This document shows positions 16,191 through 26,208 of a stretch of DNA of 64,000 nucleotides, piece by piece; position 1 is the stretch's first letter; every line of letters begins with the position of its first letter. Origin of the DNA: UBA8106 sp964569695 (lineage in GTDB: Bacteria > Acidobacteriota > Vicinamibacteria > Vicinamibacterales > UBA823); contig CAZMUA010000013.1 in assembly GCA_964569695.1 (NCBI GenBank), forward strand, positions 1-64,000. Direction: 5' to 3'. Below the pieces are notes generated by a model. The model ran no database searches. It was not told where the DNA came from and saw only the letters and a list, made by a program, of their open reading frames with translations. A program made the position numbers and the translations under genes.

Positions 16191-18632
16191 TCAACGACCT
16201 ACAAATGACGTAGCTGCCGGCTCTAGTTTGGTCGTTTGCTCGACAACTGACTCAACCTTCTCACGACTATAGAATATCGGAAAGTACTGCCCACGCGCCC
16301 ATAAGTCAAAGAGGTCGCGATAGTGCACGTTATCTGGGTCACCGGATTGTCCAGGACTATTCGTGCCCACTGAATTATCCCAGTTTTCCGAATCAGCAAT
16401 AATTCGAAATGACGCCCCACTCGTCTGGTTGTCACTATTCCCTGTGTTGTTTACGGTGCGTCCATACCCCCCGCGTGATACAGGACCCACATCCAGTTGG
16501 TCTCTTAAGTCCGAACGAACCGTAGCGCCGAGTGGATGACGGATTAAAATATGCTTGTAACGGGTATCCCCATATTGCCACTGTGTCATATCAAGTCCAA
16601 GACGACTCTCTAGGTTACTGATAGCTTCGGACAGGGTGTCGACGAGCAAAGCATTGCGTCCATCCAACGGGTCAGGCCCAAATCGACCGTCTGGTGCAGA
16701 CAACCAATCAATTACTCGCTTCATATTGAGACTTAATAATTCTTGAACCGCTTGGGGTATGAATAACTTTTTTACGCGATCCAAAAGCTGGCGCTCCCAA
16801 GCAACATAGATCGCGGCTTCGGTTGATCGCTGGTCAAGTACAAAATCCCAATCAAGCAACTTTCGCCGAACTGCAACAATGCGAGTATCGGTAATCGTGA
16901 CACCATCAAGAAGCGGCACGAGATTTCTAGCAGGCACTGACAGTTCGTCATGCTGTAACTGCATCATATCGACGAGCGTATGCCGACGCCCTGACCCGAG
17001 CACTTCGGCCAAACGTACTGCCCGCATTTCGTCACCCCAGGTGTAGTGCAATGCGTTCATATAGGCATAATTCTCTGGCACCATGAAATTGTTTGCAGTT
17101 GCAAAATAGTCCGCCTCAGGATTAAACACATGAGGTAAATCCTCAATGGGTAGATAACCATCCCATTCGTACCGACCATCACCAGGCACCGGTACTAGGC
17201 CACTCCAATTTGGACGGATCGGAGAAACACCAACTGCCTGATATCCAATGTTCTTATCAGTATCAATCCACACCATATTTTCCGAAGGCAATCGACTATA
17301 GCGGCATGCATCACGGAACTCTTCCCAACTCGTTGCCTGGTCCATTCGTAAACTCGCAAGATAGGGAGCCGAACCGATGTCCATCCAAGCCGCTCTAAGC
17401 GCATAGGCTTTCCTGTTAGCAACATCCTCATACAGAACCGGTCCATGCCGTGTAAATTTCAACTCCATGGAGGTCTTGGCTAACTCACCTTCCACATTAA
17501 ACCGTTCTTCAATCACCCGCATGTCTTCCCATGAATCGCGGTAACGATACTGCTGAGCATTCTCTGGGTTCGTGTCGTAGACATACAGGTCCTCGTTGTC
17601 TTGTCCAAACACAGTTAAACCCCAAGCACCATACTCGTTGTGTCCGATCGACACTCCAGGAAGTGTCGGCTCACCACCACCAATTACGTTCCACCCTGGA
17701 GCCACCAGATGGACCCAATAACGTAAGGACGGCGCCTGCTGGACTCGGTGCGGATCATTCGCCATGAGTGGATACCCGCTTAAGGTCCGGCTTCCACCGA
17801 CGACCCAATTGTTCGACCCAATGGCATCACCAAATTCAGCAAGGTCGAGTTCGCTTGGAATAAGACTTGCGAGACGGTTAAAGGCCGCTTGATTGCCTCG
17901 GTATTCAACAGCAATGTCATCCGGGGTAAAACGTATCGGTCGACGAAACGCTCGGTATGTTTCAAGAATGTCTTCGGTAAGTAAACTTCCGTCAATCGCA
18001 GGGTCGAGATCAAGACTAGGATTCCCTGGCCGAAACCAAGAAAGTTCCGAAACCTCACCAGCCCCAATAGCATCTACCGCGCGTCCGTAGGCAATCTCAC
18101 GGGTTAGATTCGAAACCAGCCCTTGATGACGAGAAATGACGATCGCTGGAGTCCAAGGTCCAGGTGTAATACCGAGGAGTTCAAATTCGATTGGTAACAG
18201 GTCTGGTTGACGTTCAGTCTCCGCAATATACGCATTAATTCCAGCCACAAACGCTTCAATGATCGCTTTCCCACGGGGATGATAATGGTTGAGTTCTTCT
18301 TCTAAATCGCCCCGGAACATGTGAAGACGGGCTCCAATGTCTCGTGCTAAGGCTCGAGAACCAAGAATCTCCGCTGTCGTACCAGTAGCCTGCCGTCTCC
18401 ACAATTCAAACTGAAATAATCGGTCGCGTGCCGCGTTGAAACCTTGGGCAAAGAACAGGTCGGACTCATTCTCGGCATAAATATGTGCAATCCCCCAGCG
18501 GTCGGTCAGAATCTCAACCGGTTCCAATAGGCCAGAAACACTAAGACTTTCACTCTGGGTGTGTGCAAACGAAGCCGTGCCAGAGATAGCAATGATGGTT
18601 AAAACAATTCCAATAATGGGCCCACTCCGCAT
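16191..18632 (-). CDS. Penicillin acylase family protein (Ntn hydrolase)
   Basis: An 813-residue secreted precursor. ATG 18632 is preferred over the upstream in-frame ATG because AAGGAG lies ten bases before it and the signal peptide (MRSGPIIGIVLTIIAISGTASFA) then starts cleanly. The alpha-chain region has WGIAHIYAENESDLFFAQGFNAARDRLFQFELWRR (residue pattern typical of the family). The nucleophile is S273 in AIGSNNWVVGG, which becomes the N-terminus of the beta chain after autocleavage. GYPLMANDPH and SIGHNEYGAWGLTV follow. Relatives cleave penicillin side chains, acyl-homoserine lactones or other N-acyl amides. The substrate here is unknown. It is transcribed with ggt. Confidence 0.92.
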   Translation of the reverse strand: MRSGPIIGIVLTIIAISGTASFAHTQSESLSVSGLLEPVEILTDRWGIAHIYAENESDLFFAQGFNAARDRLFQFELWRRQATGTTAEILGSRALARDIGARLHMFRGDLEEELNHYHPRGKAIIEAFVAGINAYIAETERQPDLLPIEFELLGITPGPWTPAIVISRHQGLVSNLTREIAYGRAVDAIGAGEVSELSWFRPGNPSLDLDPAIDGSLLTEDILETYRAFRRPIRFTPDDIAVEYRGNQAAFNRLASLIPSELDLAEFGDAIGSNNWVVGGSRTLSGYPLMANDPHRVQQAPSLRYWVHLVAPGWNVIGGGEPTLPGVSIGHNEYGAWGLTVFGQDNEDLYVYDTNPENAQQYRYRDSWEDMRVIEERFNVEGELAKTSMELKFTRHGPVLYEDVANRKAYALRAAWMDIGSAPYLASLRMDQATSWEEFRDACRYSRLPSENMVWIDTDKNIGYQAVGVSPIRPNWSGLVPVPGDGRYEWDGYLPIEDLPHVFNPEADYFATANNFMVPENYAYMNALHYTWGDEMRAVRLAEVLGSGRRHTLVDMMQLQHDELSVPARNLVPLLDGVTITDTRIVAVRRKLLDWDFVLDQRSTEAAIYVAWERQLLDRVKKLFIPQAVQELLSLNMKRVIDWLSAPDGRFGPDPLDGRNALLVDTLSEAISNLESRLGLDMTQWQYGDTRYKHILIRHPLGATVRSDLRDQLDVGPVSRGGYGRTVNNTGNSDNQTSGASFRIIADSENWDNSVGTNSPGQSGDPDNVHYRDLFDLWARGQYFPIFYSREKVESVVEQTTKLEPAATSFVGR

Positions 18633-18806
18633 GCTAACGTCTCTCCTTACAATCACGCCCTTTGCCAATAGCGAACGATTTCCGATCGACACTATGACAT
18701 GGCATAAAATGATTGGCTATGACAATTCACGGAGTGAACTGTCCCAAACTTTCGAACAAGTCCTCCTGCGCACCGATCACCCTATCGCACAAGCCTGAGG
18801 TTCGAC

Positions 18807-20939
18807 ATGCTAAGTAGAAAATTTTATATTTCAATACTGCTAATCACCATCACTTCGACTCTGACTGCGGCGCAACCTAGCTCCCGAGGCCTTCTTCCTG
18901 AGGATTACTACAACGAGGTCGGCACACTGGACGTTGCGCTTTCTCCGCATGGGGATCTTCTTGCTTTTACTGTCGTGACAATCCTGGAGGACAACAATCA
19001 ACGCCATCGGGAGGTGTGGATGCAGCGGTTACGAGCGGGTAGGCCCGACGGTGATCCGTTCCGCTTCACAAACCCTACAGAAGAATCATCTGCCCCACGG
19101 TGGTCACCGGATGGTAGCATTCTCAGTTTTCAATCAGCACGAGGCGACGATTCAAATAGCACATGGTTTGTTCGAGTAACTACGCCGGGTGGTGAAGCCC
19201 ACCATGTCCCAGGTGTAGACGGAACTCCAATATGGTCGCCGGATGGAATGTGGATTGCTTACACAAAGAAGCCAAACCGTGAGTCATCGAACACCATGGA
19301 GACGAATGCACCCGGTGATAGACCAGGCTGGATCGCGCCGAATGCTATCTCACAAACAGTCAACGTGGAGCGCTTCGACGGACGTGTGATTACGTCCATG
19401 CGCTACAAGCGCGATGGCCGCCTTCAGTTACAGGCGCATCCGTCTATTGTGGAAGCAACACAACTGTTCGTAGTATCCGCTGCGGGTGGTGAGCCACGCC
19501 AACTCACCTCTCTGGCCTTCGACATCCGAGAGGTAATTTGGAGTGCCAACGGCGAGCGTTTGTACTTTACCGCGGACGCAGAAGAGGATGACGAGTACAA
19601 CAAAGACCTAACAGTTGATATCTACACGCTAGCAATGGACGGCACTGGACAACCGCGGCGACTCACTTCGAACCCTGGCTCTGAACGCGGGATTGCGATC
19701 TCGCCTAATGGAGCTTTGCTTGCCTATCTCTCGACGCCTGCACGAGGCAAAAAAACAGACCTGAAAGTGGTCAGCCTCGGAGCTGACGGAAGATTTAATG
19801 GAACACCACGAACATTGACTGGTAACTGGAATCTCACCCCGGGAACTCCTCGTTGGACCGATAACGACACACTTCGGTTTGAGGCTGGCATTAAAGGTTC
19901 GTCACACCTATTTGAAGTGTCTACCCAAGGCAGTCTTGTGCGTCAAGTCACAACAGGTGCTCGACGCGTGCGAGGCGTTTCCACGTCAAACGACGGGCAA
20001 ACCATTGCCTACACCGCTACCACGGCTATTATGCCAACCGAAGTATTCGTGGCCCGTGGCGATGGCACGAGTGAATTCCGAGTCACCCGTTACAACGAAG
20101 AATGGCTCAAGAACATCACCTTAATGCCAGCAGAGCGTCTCACCTGGATTGTTAACGACGGCACTGAAATTGAAGGCTGGCTTATAAAACCCGTTGGATA
20201 TCAATCTGGAAATCGTTACCCGATGATCCTCAAAATTCATGGTGGGCCGCACGGCGCCTATGGCAATACGTTTTTTCGAACGTTTCACGTCTTGTCAAAT
20301 GCTGGCTTCTTCGTTCTTTACACCAACCCCCGCGGTTCAACTGGATACGGGCATGCGTTCACCTACGCAACACTCGGACAATGGGGTGAAATGGATTCCG
20401 AAGACTATCTTACCGGTGTGGATGCTGCCATGCAGGCTTACCCGAACATAGATTCTGCGCGTCTTGGTGTGTCCGGTGGAAGTTACGGAGGTTTCATGAC
20501 GAACTGGTTAACCGCCACCACTAACCGTTTTGCCGCAGCCGTAACCAGCCGGTCAATTACAAACTGGGAGAGTTGGTATGGCTCGTCTGACGCGCAGGGC
20601 CTCACGGATTATGAATTCCTAGGACCACCGTGGGAACAGCGGGAGCTTTACCGTCGTCTTTCCCCTATTTCATACGTTGAAAACGTTACCGCACCGACGC
20701 TAATCATCCATAGTGAAAACGACTATCGGACGCCGATTGCCGACGGCGAACAATGGTTCATGGCGCTGATGAAACGGCAAATTCCTGTCGAACTGGTCCG
20801 GTACCCACGATCTTCGCATGGACTTTCGCGCTCCGGCGAACCGTGGTTACTTGTAGACCGCCTTGAGCGGTTACGAAGTTGGTTCACACACTGGTTAAAC
20901 AACGATACGACTGTCACTGGAACAGGACACCAGCCGTAA
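18807..20939 (+). CDS. S9 family (prolyl oligopeptidase-like) peptidase
   Basis: A 710-residue secreted protein with an N-terminal signal (about 1-22). An eight-bladed WD/TolB-like propeller follows (APRWSPDGSILSFQS, TPIWSPDGMWIAYT, VIWSANGERLYFT and others, to about residue 430). The C-terminal alpha/beta hydrolase domain has the triad S559 (GVSGGSYGGFM), D639 (HSENDYRTP) and H671 (SSHGLS). It resembles dipeptidyl or acylaminoacyl peptidases that trim peptides from the N-terminus. It is divergent from the penicillin acylase gene, across a 174-base gap. Confidence 0.92.
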   Translation: MLSRKFYISILLITITSTLTAAQPSSRGLLPEDYYNEVGTLDVALSPHGDLLAFTVVTILEDNNQRHREVWMQRLRAGRPDGDPFRFTNPTEESSAPRWSPDGSILSFQSARGDDSNSTWFVRVTTPGGEAHHVPGVDGTPIWSPDGMWIAYTKKPNRESSNTMETNAPGDRPGWIAPNAISQTVNVERFDGRVITSMRYKRDGRLQLQAHPSIVEATQLFVVSAAGGEPRQLTSLAFDIREVIWSANGERLYFTADAEEDDEYNKDLTVDIYTLAMDGTGQPRRLTSNPGSERGIAISPNGALLAYLSTPARGKKTDLKVVSLGADGRFNGTPRTLTGNWNLTPGTPRWTDNDTLRFEAGIKGSSHLFEVSTQGSLVRQVTTGARRVRGVSTSNDGQTIAYTATTAIMPTEVFVARGDGTSEFRVTRYNEEWLKNITLMPAERLTWIVNDGTEIEGWLIKPVGYQSGNRYPMILKIHGGPHGAYGNTFFRTFHVLSNAGFFVLYTNPRGSTGYGHAFTYATLGQWGEMDSEDYLTGVDAAMQAYPNIDSARLGVSGGSYGGFMTNWLTATTNRFAAAVTSRSITNWESWYGSSDAQGLTDYEFLGPPWEQRELYRRLSPISYVENVTAPTLIIHSENDYRTPIADGEQWFMALMKRQIPVELVRYPRSSHGLSRSGEPWLLVDRLERLRSWFTHWLNNDTTVTGTGHQP

Positions 20940-21009
20940 ACATCACCAATATTGAATTGAACGGCAAAGTAATTAGCGAAGCGCTACCTTGTGGAAGACA
21001 TTGCTGGTG

Positions 21010-23139
21010 TTACGGTAGGGCTAGCGCGACGAGAGAACCTGGTTCCTCTCGCCGCCAGCTCCCCGCCTGAAACACAATGTACTGTTTTCCCTTGTGCAGG
21101 TAGGTCATCATCCCGTACTGACCCGGAATCGGAATCTCGACACTCGCGAGGATCTGCCCCGTCCGCTTGTCGCGAGCATGTAGCATCGGCATATCGTTGG
21201 CATTTACCTCGGTTTCACCCCTGAGACCCTCCGTCGTTTGCACCAAGAGATCTCCCATGACCATCTGTATAGAGTTACCGGTTCCTCCGGTCTTGGGAAT
21301 ATCCACCCCAGCTAAAAGACGGTGTTCTCTGATTCGGTCGGGAGTCTGACCAACCGGAATGTCCCAGAGCTTCTCGCCTGTGTTCATGTCGTAGGCCGTG
21401 AGTCCTTGATAAAGTGGCTTGTACACTGGCAGACCTTCGATCATAGGTAGGAATGCACGAGAGCCGCCTGGCGCCCATGCTGCCACCGTAGTTCCCGTTG
21501 TGGCCGTATGCCGTTCTCGACCCCTCCAAGGTTCCGCAGAAAGTCCAGGTAAACCTCGCTCCTCGTCGACCCCGTTCGTAGGCACCAAGAACGAGGGAGC
21601 ACTACAGCCGCGGGTATGCGGTGCGTACATAATTCCCGTAGTGGGATCGGCAACAGGTGGATGATAGATATTCAACCCTCCCAAACAACCGATGACATTG
21701 CGGTATTCGTGGTTGTGGGGGTACGGAAGAGGTGGCACATAGAGCCCTCCAACTCGGAACTCGGTCAAAATCTCCAACGCTTGCTGTTTTAACTCAGGCG
21801 TATAGTCGATCACGAACTCATCGGTGATCCCATTTAATACAATTGGATCTAAGGGTTCAGGCCAAGTCGGATAGGGCTGGGTGGGCGCCGTGTAGTTACC
21901 AGGAACCTCAGTCTGCATGACCGAGCGCTCCTCAATTGGCCAAATCGGCTCACCGGTCTCCCGGTTGAATGCAAAGATGAGACCTTGTTTCGTGTTCTGG
22001 ATCAACGCAGGAATTTGCTCCCCATCCACCGTTAAGTCCATCAGGATGGGCACGGTCGGAATGTCGTAGTTCCACTGGTCACTGTGGTGGATCTGGAAGT
22101 ACCACCGTAGCTCACCTGTCTGAACGTCCAACGCAAGAACACAACCACCAAAAAGGTTATGACCCGGTCGATGGCCTGTGTAGGACTGAACGGTCGAGGC
22201 GTTCGTCACGATGTAGACGAGGCCTAGTTTTGGGTCGGCCGCGGCGGGCGCCCAAGACGACATGTCGCCCGACCACCGCCAAGCATCGTTCTTCCAAGTG
22301 TCGTGACCGACCTCACCAGGTCGTGGAATGACACGAAACTTCCAGAGATACTGTCCCGTTTTAGCGTCGTAACCCATGATGTCACCAGGGACGTTCTCGA
22401 TCCGAGTCTGGTCATAGCTTGGCTCGTGTCCAGTAAGCACCACGACCACCCCGTTCACCACGATCGGTGGTGCCGAACTGGTGACCATACCCAATTGTCT
22501 CGGAATCCCGTGACCGGGGTCATAGGGCTCATCCCAATTTAGCCAAGGTTCCCAATCCTCCACGAGATTTGGTATCAGATCGACGACACCGGTCTCTGAG
22601 AAATGCGGGAGCATTACGGACGTACCCCAATTCTCAAGCGGTCGACCTGTTTTAGCGTCAAGAGCCCAAAGGAAATAAGCCGGGCTCGTGATGTAGATCA
22701 CACCCCTTCCCTCCACTTCGGCGTAGGCAATTCCTTTTCCGAAATCCGTCCTCGGTGACCGCAAATACCGCATTGTCTCAGGTTCTCGGAAGGTCCACAG
22801 TGTCTCACCAGTGGCGGCTTCCACCGCTATCACTTGCCGCCGTTGACCAGCAACTGTGTACAACACACCGTTCACGAAGACTGGTGTAGCTCGAAATGTG
22901 TACTCCACACCGGACCCGAAGTTATTCCCTCGCCAGATCCAAGCGACCTCTAAATCTGAGAAATTGGATGCGTTGATTTGATTCAGCCACGGAGCAGACC
23001 GAGTGTGTCCTGCATCACCACCCAGATAACGCCATTCCCCATCTTCGACACCTGTTAGCTGCGCGACACCTACCGACGGGATGGTCAAGAGGATCACTAG
23101 AGCTAAGGTGCCACAACCGAAACGGTATCGCTTGATCAT
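21010..23139 (-). CDS. PQQ-dependent dehydrogenase (quinoprotein, glucose/alcohol dehydrogenase-like)
   Basis: A 709-residue periplasmic protein. GGGAGG lies just before ATG 23139, and the signal peptide covers about residues 1-26. Repeated beta-propeller tryptophan-docking motifs are visible (IAVEAATGETLWTFR, ALDAKTGRPLENWG, GYDAKTGQYLWKFR, ALDVQTGELRWYFQ, AYDMNTGEKLWDI). The sequence ends without a heme CxxCH, so it is not a quinohemoprotein and must pass electrons to a separate carrier. The substrate may be an aldose or alcohol. It is the last gene of a minus-strand group with the sulfatase and the Gfo/Idh/MocA oxidoreductase. Confidence 0.88.
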   Translation of the reverse strand: MIKRYRFGCGTLALVILLTIPSVGVAQLTGVEDGEWRYLGGDAGHTRSAPWLNQINASNFSDLEVAWIWRGNNFGSGVEYTFRATPVFVNGVLYTVAGQRRQVIAVEAATGETLWTFREPETMRYLRSPRTDFGKGIAYAEVEGRGVIYITSPAYFLWALDAKTGRPLENWGTSVMLPHFSETGVVDLIPNLVEDWEPWLNWDEPYDPGHGIPRQLGMVTSSAPPIVVNGVVVVLTGHEPSYDQTRIENVPGDIMGYDAKTGQYLWKFRVIPRPGEVGHDTWKNDAWRWSGDMSSWAPAAADPKLGLVYIVTNASTVQSYTGHRPGHNLFGGCVLALDVQTGELRWYFQIHHSDQWNYDIPTVPILMDLTVDGEQIPALIQNTKQGLIFAFNRETGEPIWPIEERSVMQTEVPGNYTAPTQPYPTWPEPLDPIVLNGITDEFVIDYTPELKQQALEILTEFRVGGLYVPPLPYPHNHEYRNVIGCLGGLNIYHPPVADPTTGIMYAPHTRGCSAPSFLVPTNGVDEERGLPGLSAEPWRGRERHTATTGTTVAAWAPGGSRAFLPMIEGLPVYKPLYQGLTAYDMNTGEKLWDIPVGQTPDRIREHRLLAGVDIPKTGGTGNSIQMVMGDLLVQTTEGLRGETEVNANDMPMLHARDKRTGQILASVEIPIPGQYGMMTYLHKGKQYIVFQAGSWRREEPGSLVALALP

Positions 23140-23202
23140 GCTTCCTCCCTGGCTGACGAGCTAGAGTCTACTGCTGCCCAGTGACAGATTCAATGCAGAG
23201 CT

Positions 23203-24648
23203 TCACGGTTTCTTCAGAAATTTCTCTTCATGCATTGTCGGATCGTAGAGCTCATTGGATTCACTGGGTAACCACGCTCCAGTGTCTCGCCACCATTGTT
23301 CTAATTCCATACGCAGTTCGTTGGTCCGAACTGGCATGACCCGTGAGAGATCATGAGCTTCGCCAAGATCATCAGCGAGATTGTAGAGTTCGTTACGTCC
23401 ATCTTCAAAGAATGTAATCAGTTTGTAATTGCCCCGCCGAACAGCGCTGGCCGGTGTCGTTCGCCAAGGCCCCATGACACTCGTGTCCGCCTGTAAATAA
23501 GCTGGAAAGTGCCAGAAGAGGTCGCGCTGCACCAACGACTCTGACCCTCTGAGCACTGGAACTAGACTTACACCATCAAGTACTTGGCCTTCAGGCGACG
23601 GGGTACCAGTTATGTCCAACATAGTGGGAAACAAATCCAAGCCAATTACTGGCTCATCGGACACACTGTTTGCCGACACAACAGTTGGCCAACGAACAAC
23701 CAGTGGCACTCGAATGCCCCCTTCGTAAAGCATCCCTTTCGAACCACGTAAGGGCGCCATTGACGTCACCGGACCAAAGCCTCCATTATCAGAAAAGAAG
23801 ATCACGATTGTGCGATCAGCTAATGCAAGGTCTGCTAGCACCTTTAGGATGCGTCCTACACTATCGTCGATACTGTGAATCATTGCCGCATAAGTGGGAT
23901 TACTATGTGCGTCCGTCCCGCCTTTCTCAATGTAATGCTGGACAAGCGCCGACTCACCCTGAATTGGGGTGTGCACACCATAATGTGACAAGTAAAGAAA
24001 GAACGGCGCCTCACGATGCTTTCTAATAAAATCAATCGCTTCATCCGTGAGTCGGTCTGTGAGGTACTCACCCACCTCTCCATCGCTAAGGTCTGGTAGA
24101 CCTCGACCATCTCGCACATAGGGATAGAAATAACTTGGTGGACTTCCGAACTGATCTCCAGCTAGTGTCCAATCGAAACCCTGGTTGTCAGGAAGAAATT
24201 CTGACCCGCCGAGGTGCCACTTGCCGACCTGACCTGATACATAGCCACTCGCGTTCAACGCCTCAGGTATCGTAATAGTTTCAAGAGCTAGTTCAGTTTG
24301 GTTAACTACCGGCACGAGTTGACGAAGCTTTGTGTCACCTCGCTCGGAAGTACCCACCGTGTAGACTCCGTGTCGTGGTTGGTATTGTCCTGATAACAGA
24401 CTCGCTCGCGCCGGTGCGCAATTGGGCGCGTTTGAATAAGCGTTTGTAAAACGCATACCTTCGCGTGCTAGTGCATCAATGTGTGGGGTCTCGTAGTATT
24501 CGCTACCCATCACGCCGAGGTCACGCCACCCGAGGTCGTCTACATAGATGAGTACAACGTTAGGAAGTTGGGCCGCCTGGCACCCTAATGAAAAAATGCC
24601 TAGTATAAGTAGGAACCCTACCGTGATAAATTGCCGGCACCGCATCAT
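23203..24648 (-). CDS. Sulfatase, lipoprotein, type I formylglycine
   Basis: A 481-residue protein starting at ATG 24648 (an in-frame TTG at 24657 is a less likely start). A lipobox (FSLGC) ends the signal sequence, which suggests membrane anchoring. The alkaline-phosphatase-superfamily core has the metal aspartates D37-D38 (IYVDDLGW), the formylglycine-forming cysteine C77 in the CxPxR motif (NCAPARASLLSGQ), the VGKWHLGG block, and FFSDNGGFGP. It removes sulfate esters, probably from glycans. A formylglycine-generating enzyme is required and is not in the window. It is 31-40 bases downstream of the Gfo/Idh/MocA gene. Confidence 0.92.
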   Translation of the reverse strand: MMRCRQFITVGFLLILGIFSLGCQAAQLPNVVLIYVDDLGWRDLGVMGSEYYETPHIDALAREGMRFTNAYSNAPNCAPARASLLSGQYQPRHGVYTVGTSERGDTKLRQLVPVVNQTELALETITIPEALNASGYVSGQVGKWHLGGSEFLPDNQGFDWTLAGDQFGSPPSYFYPYVRDGRGLPDLSDGEVGEYLTDRLTDEAIDFIRKHREAPFFLYLSHYGVHTPIQGESALVQHYIEKGGTDAHSNPTYAAMIHSIDDSVGRILKVLADLALADRTIVIFFSDNGGFGPVTSMAPLRGSKGMLYEGGIRVPLVVRWPTVVSANSVSDEPVIGLDLFPTMLDITGTPSPEGQVLDGVSLVPVLRGSESLVQRDLFWHFPAYLQADTSVMGPWRTTPASAVRRGNYKLITFFEDGRNELYNLADDLGEAHDLSRVMPVRTNELRMELEQWWRDTGAWLPSESNELYDPTMHEEKFLKKP

Positions 24649-24688
24649 AACGCCCAAGGTTTTAGAACTTACGAATTTCTAGCTCACT

Positions 24689-26038
24689 TCAAGCTTCCAC
24701 AATGCCAAGCGGTGCATAGCGCTTCCACTGGCCTCTCGTGAAATCCGGAAACTGTATCGGCTTACTGCCCTCACTGACCGAACGCTCAGACAATTCCGAG
24801 ACGGCACTGAGAGCCGCGGCATCGTATACATTCATGTCAGTAGGTAATCCTTCGCGTAGACACTTGATTAATCGATAATCTTCCAAAAAATCCATGCCAC
24901 CATGTCCAGCTCCCCGCGAACGACCACCAATGGCAGCCCAGAGTGGATGATCAAATTCTTCAAGATACCGATCAGCAGAATCCCATTGGTGCTGGGCACT
25001 GCGTCCTTCGAGGTAAACACGATTCGGATACCCCTGAAAAATCCCTTTCGTGCCCTGGACGAGATTAATCCGGCTATACGGCCGAGGCAGATTAGTGTCA
25101 TGGCTAAGAAAGATTGTCCGTCCATTGACAGTGTGAATAAGACTGGTATTCACATCACCGAGTGCATATTTCTCCTTGCGTTCGACTGCCTCGGCCGGAA
25201 AATGGTCGGCGGCGTAGAGTTGCAATCCCCGTGAGTTGCTACTCATTGACACAAGATAATCAAATTGATCTCCGCGATTAATATTCATGCAATTAGCAAC
25301 TGGGCCAAGGCCGTGCGTAGGATAGAGGTTGCCATTTCGCGTGATCGAATGCGCACGTCGCCAAAGACCTTCATTGGCACGCTCGAACTTTACTGCTCGT
25401 AAGTCATGCAGGTAACCACACTCACCATGTAACAACTCACCAAAGAGCCCTTGGCGCGCCATGTTAAACACCATCATTTCCATGCGACCGTAATTGACGT
25501 TTTCCATCATCACGCAGTGTTTTTTTGTACGCTCAGCAGTTTCGACCAATTGCCAGCATTCATCAATAGTCACAGCAGCCGGCACCTCGGTGGCGGCGTG
25601 TTTATCACTGGTCATGGCAGCTACGCAAACGGGTACATGCCAACGCCAAGGCGTCGCCGTAAACACAAGGTCAAGTTCTTCTTCTTGACACATCCGCTCG
25701 AAATCAAACTCTCCTCGAGAGTACCCCCGCGGTCTTGGCTGGCCTGCCGCTTCAACCCAGTCCTGCACTCTGGTTACCTTGTCTTCAACGATGTCGCATA
25801 TTGCTGCGAGTCGAACACCTTCAATCCGAAGAAGATTCCGACAATGTGAAGAGCCCTGAAGGCCTACCCCAACAAAACCAATCCTCACAACATCGATCGG
25901 AGGCGCAGTCAATAACTCATTCGGCACCGACTCAAGGTGTGGTTGCTGAGATGCGGTCACGCGGGGCTCAACGAGTGAAGTGCTAAGACTCAGCGCTCCA
26001 AGTCCCATAAACGTGCGGCGATCGAACCGTGTCACCAT
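24689..26038 (-). CDS. Gfo/Idh/MocA-family oxidoreductase with Tat signal
   Basis: A 449-residue protein. AAAGGAG lies five bases before ATG 26038. The N-terminus RRTFMGLGALSLSTS is a twin-arginine signal, so a folded NAD(P)-bound enzyme is exported. The Rossmann part has IGFVGVGLQGSSH and AICDIVEDKV. The TATPWRWHVPVCVAAMTSDKHAATEVPAA-style block carries the conserved E of the (E)(V/K)P motif, here as TEVP rather than EKP. The C-terminal part (about 190-430) is the substrate domain, containing GHGGMDFLEDYRLIKCL. Exported members include GH109-like glycosidases that use NAD, and that is a possibility here. It heads the run with the sulfatase and PQQ dehydrogenase. Confidence 0.88.
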   Translation of the reverse strand: MVTRFDRRTFMGLGALSLSTSLVEPRVTASQQPHLESVPNELLTAPPIDVVRIGFVGVGLQGSSHCRNLLRIEGVRLAAICDIVEDKVTRVQDWVEAAGQPRPRGYSRGEFDFERMCQEEELDLVFTATPWRWHVPVCVAAMTSDKHAATEVPAAVTIDECWQLVETAERTKKHCVMMENVNYGRMEMMVFNMARQGLFGELLHGECGYLHDLRAVKFERANEGLWRRAHSITRNGNLYPTHGLGPVANCMNINRGDQFDYLVSMSSNSRGLQLYAADHFPAEAVERKEKYALGDVNTSLIHTVNGRTIFLSHDTNLPRPYSRINLVQGTKGIFQGYPNRVYLEGRSAQHQWDSADRYLEEFDHPLWAAIGGRSRGAGHGGMDFLEDYRLIKCLREGLPTDMNVYDAAALSAVSELSERSVSEGSKPIQFPDFTRGQWKRYAPLGIVEA

Positions 26039-26208
26039 ATTGGCTCCTTTGTCACATTAGCCGGAAGCATCCGGCCCGACCTCTTAGTCACGCCAAAACA
26101 ATAATAGCCAAATCGACCAATCGAACAATCCCAATCTCTGGAGTGAAAATTCGTACAACTGGATTGTGTTGAAACATGTAGAATAAATTCCCCGTTAGCC
26201 CTAATTGG

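Noticed and set aside
20974..20986. TAGCG-AAG-CGCTA hairpin between the convergent S9 and PQQ genes, as a terminator
   Set aside because: The stem is only five base pairs and no T-run follows on either strand.
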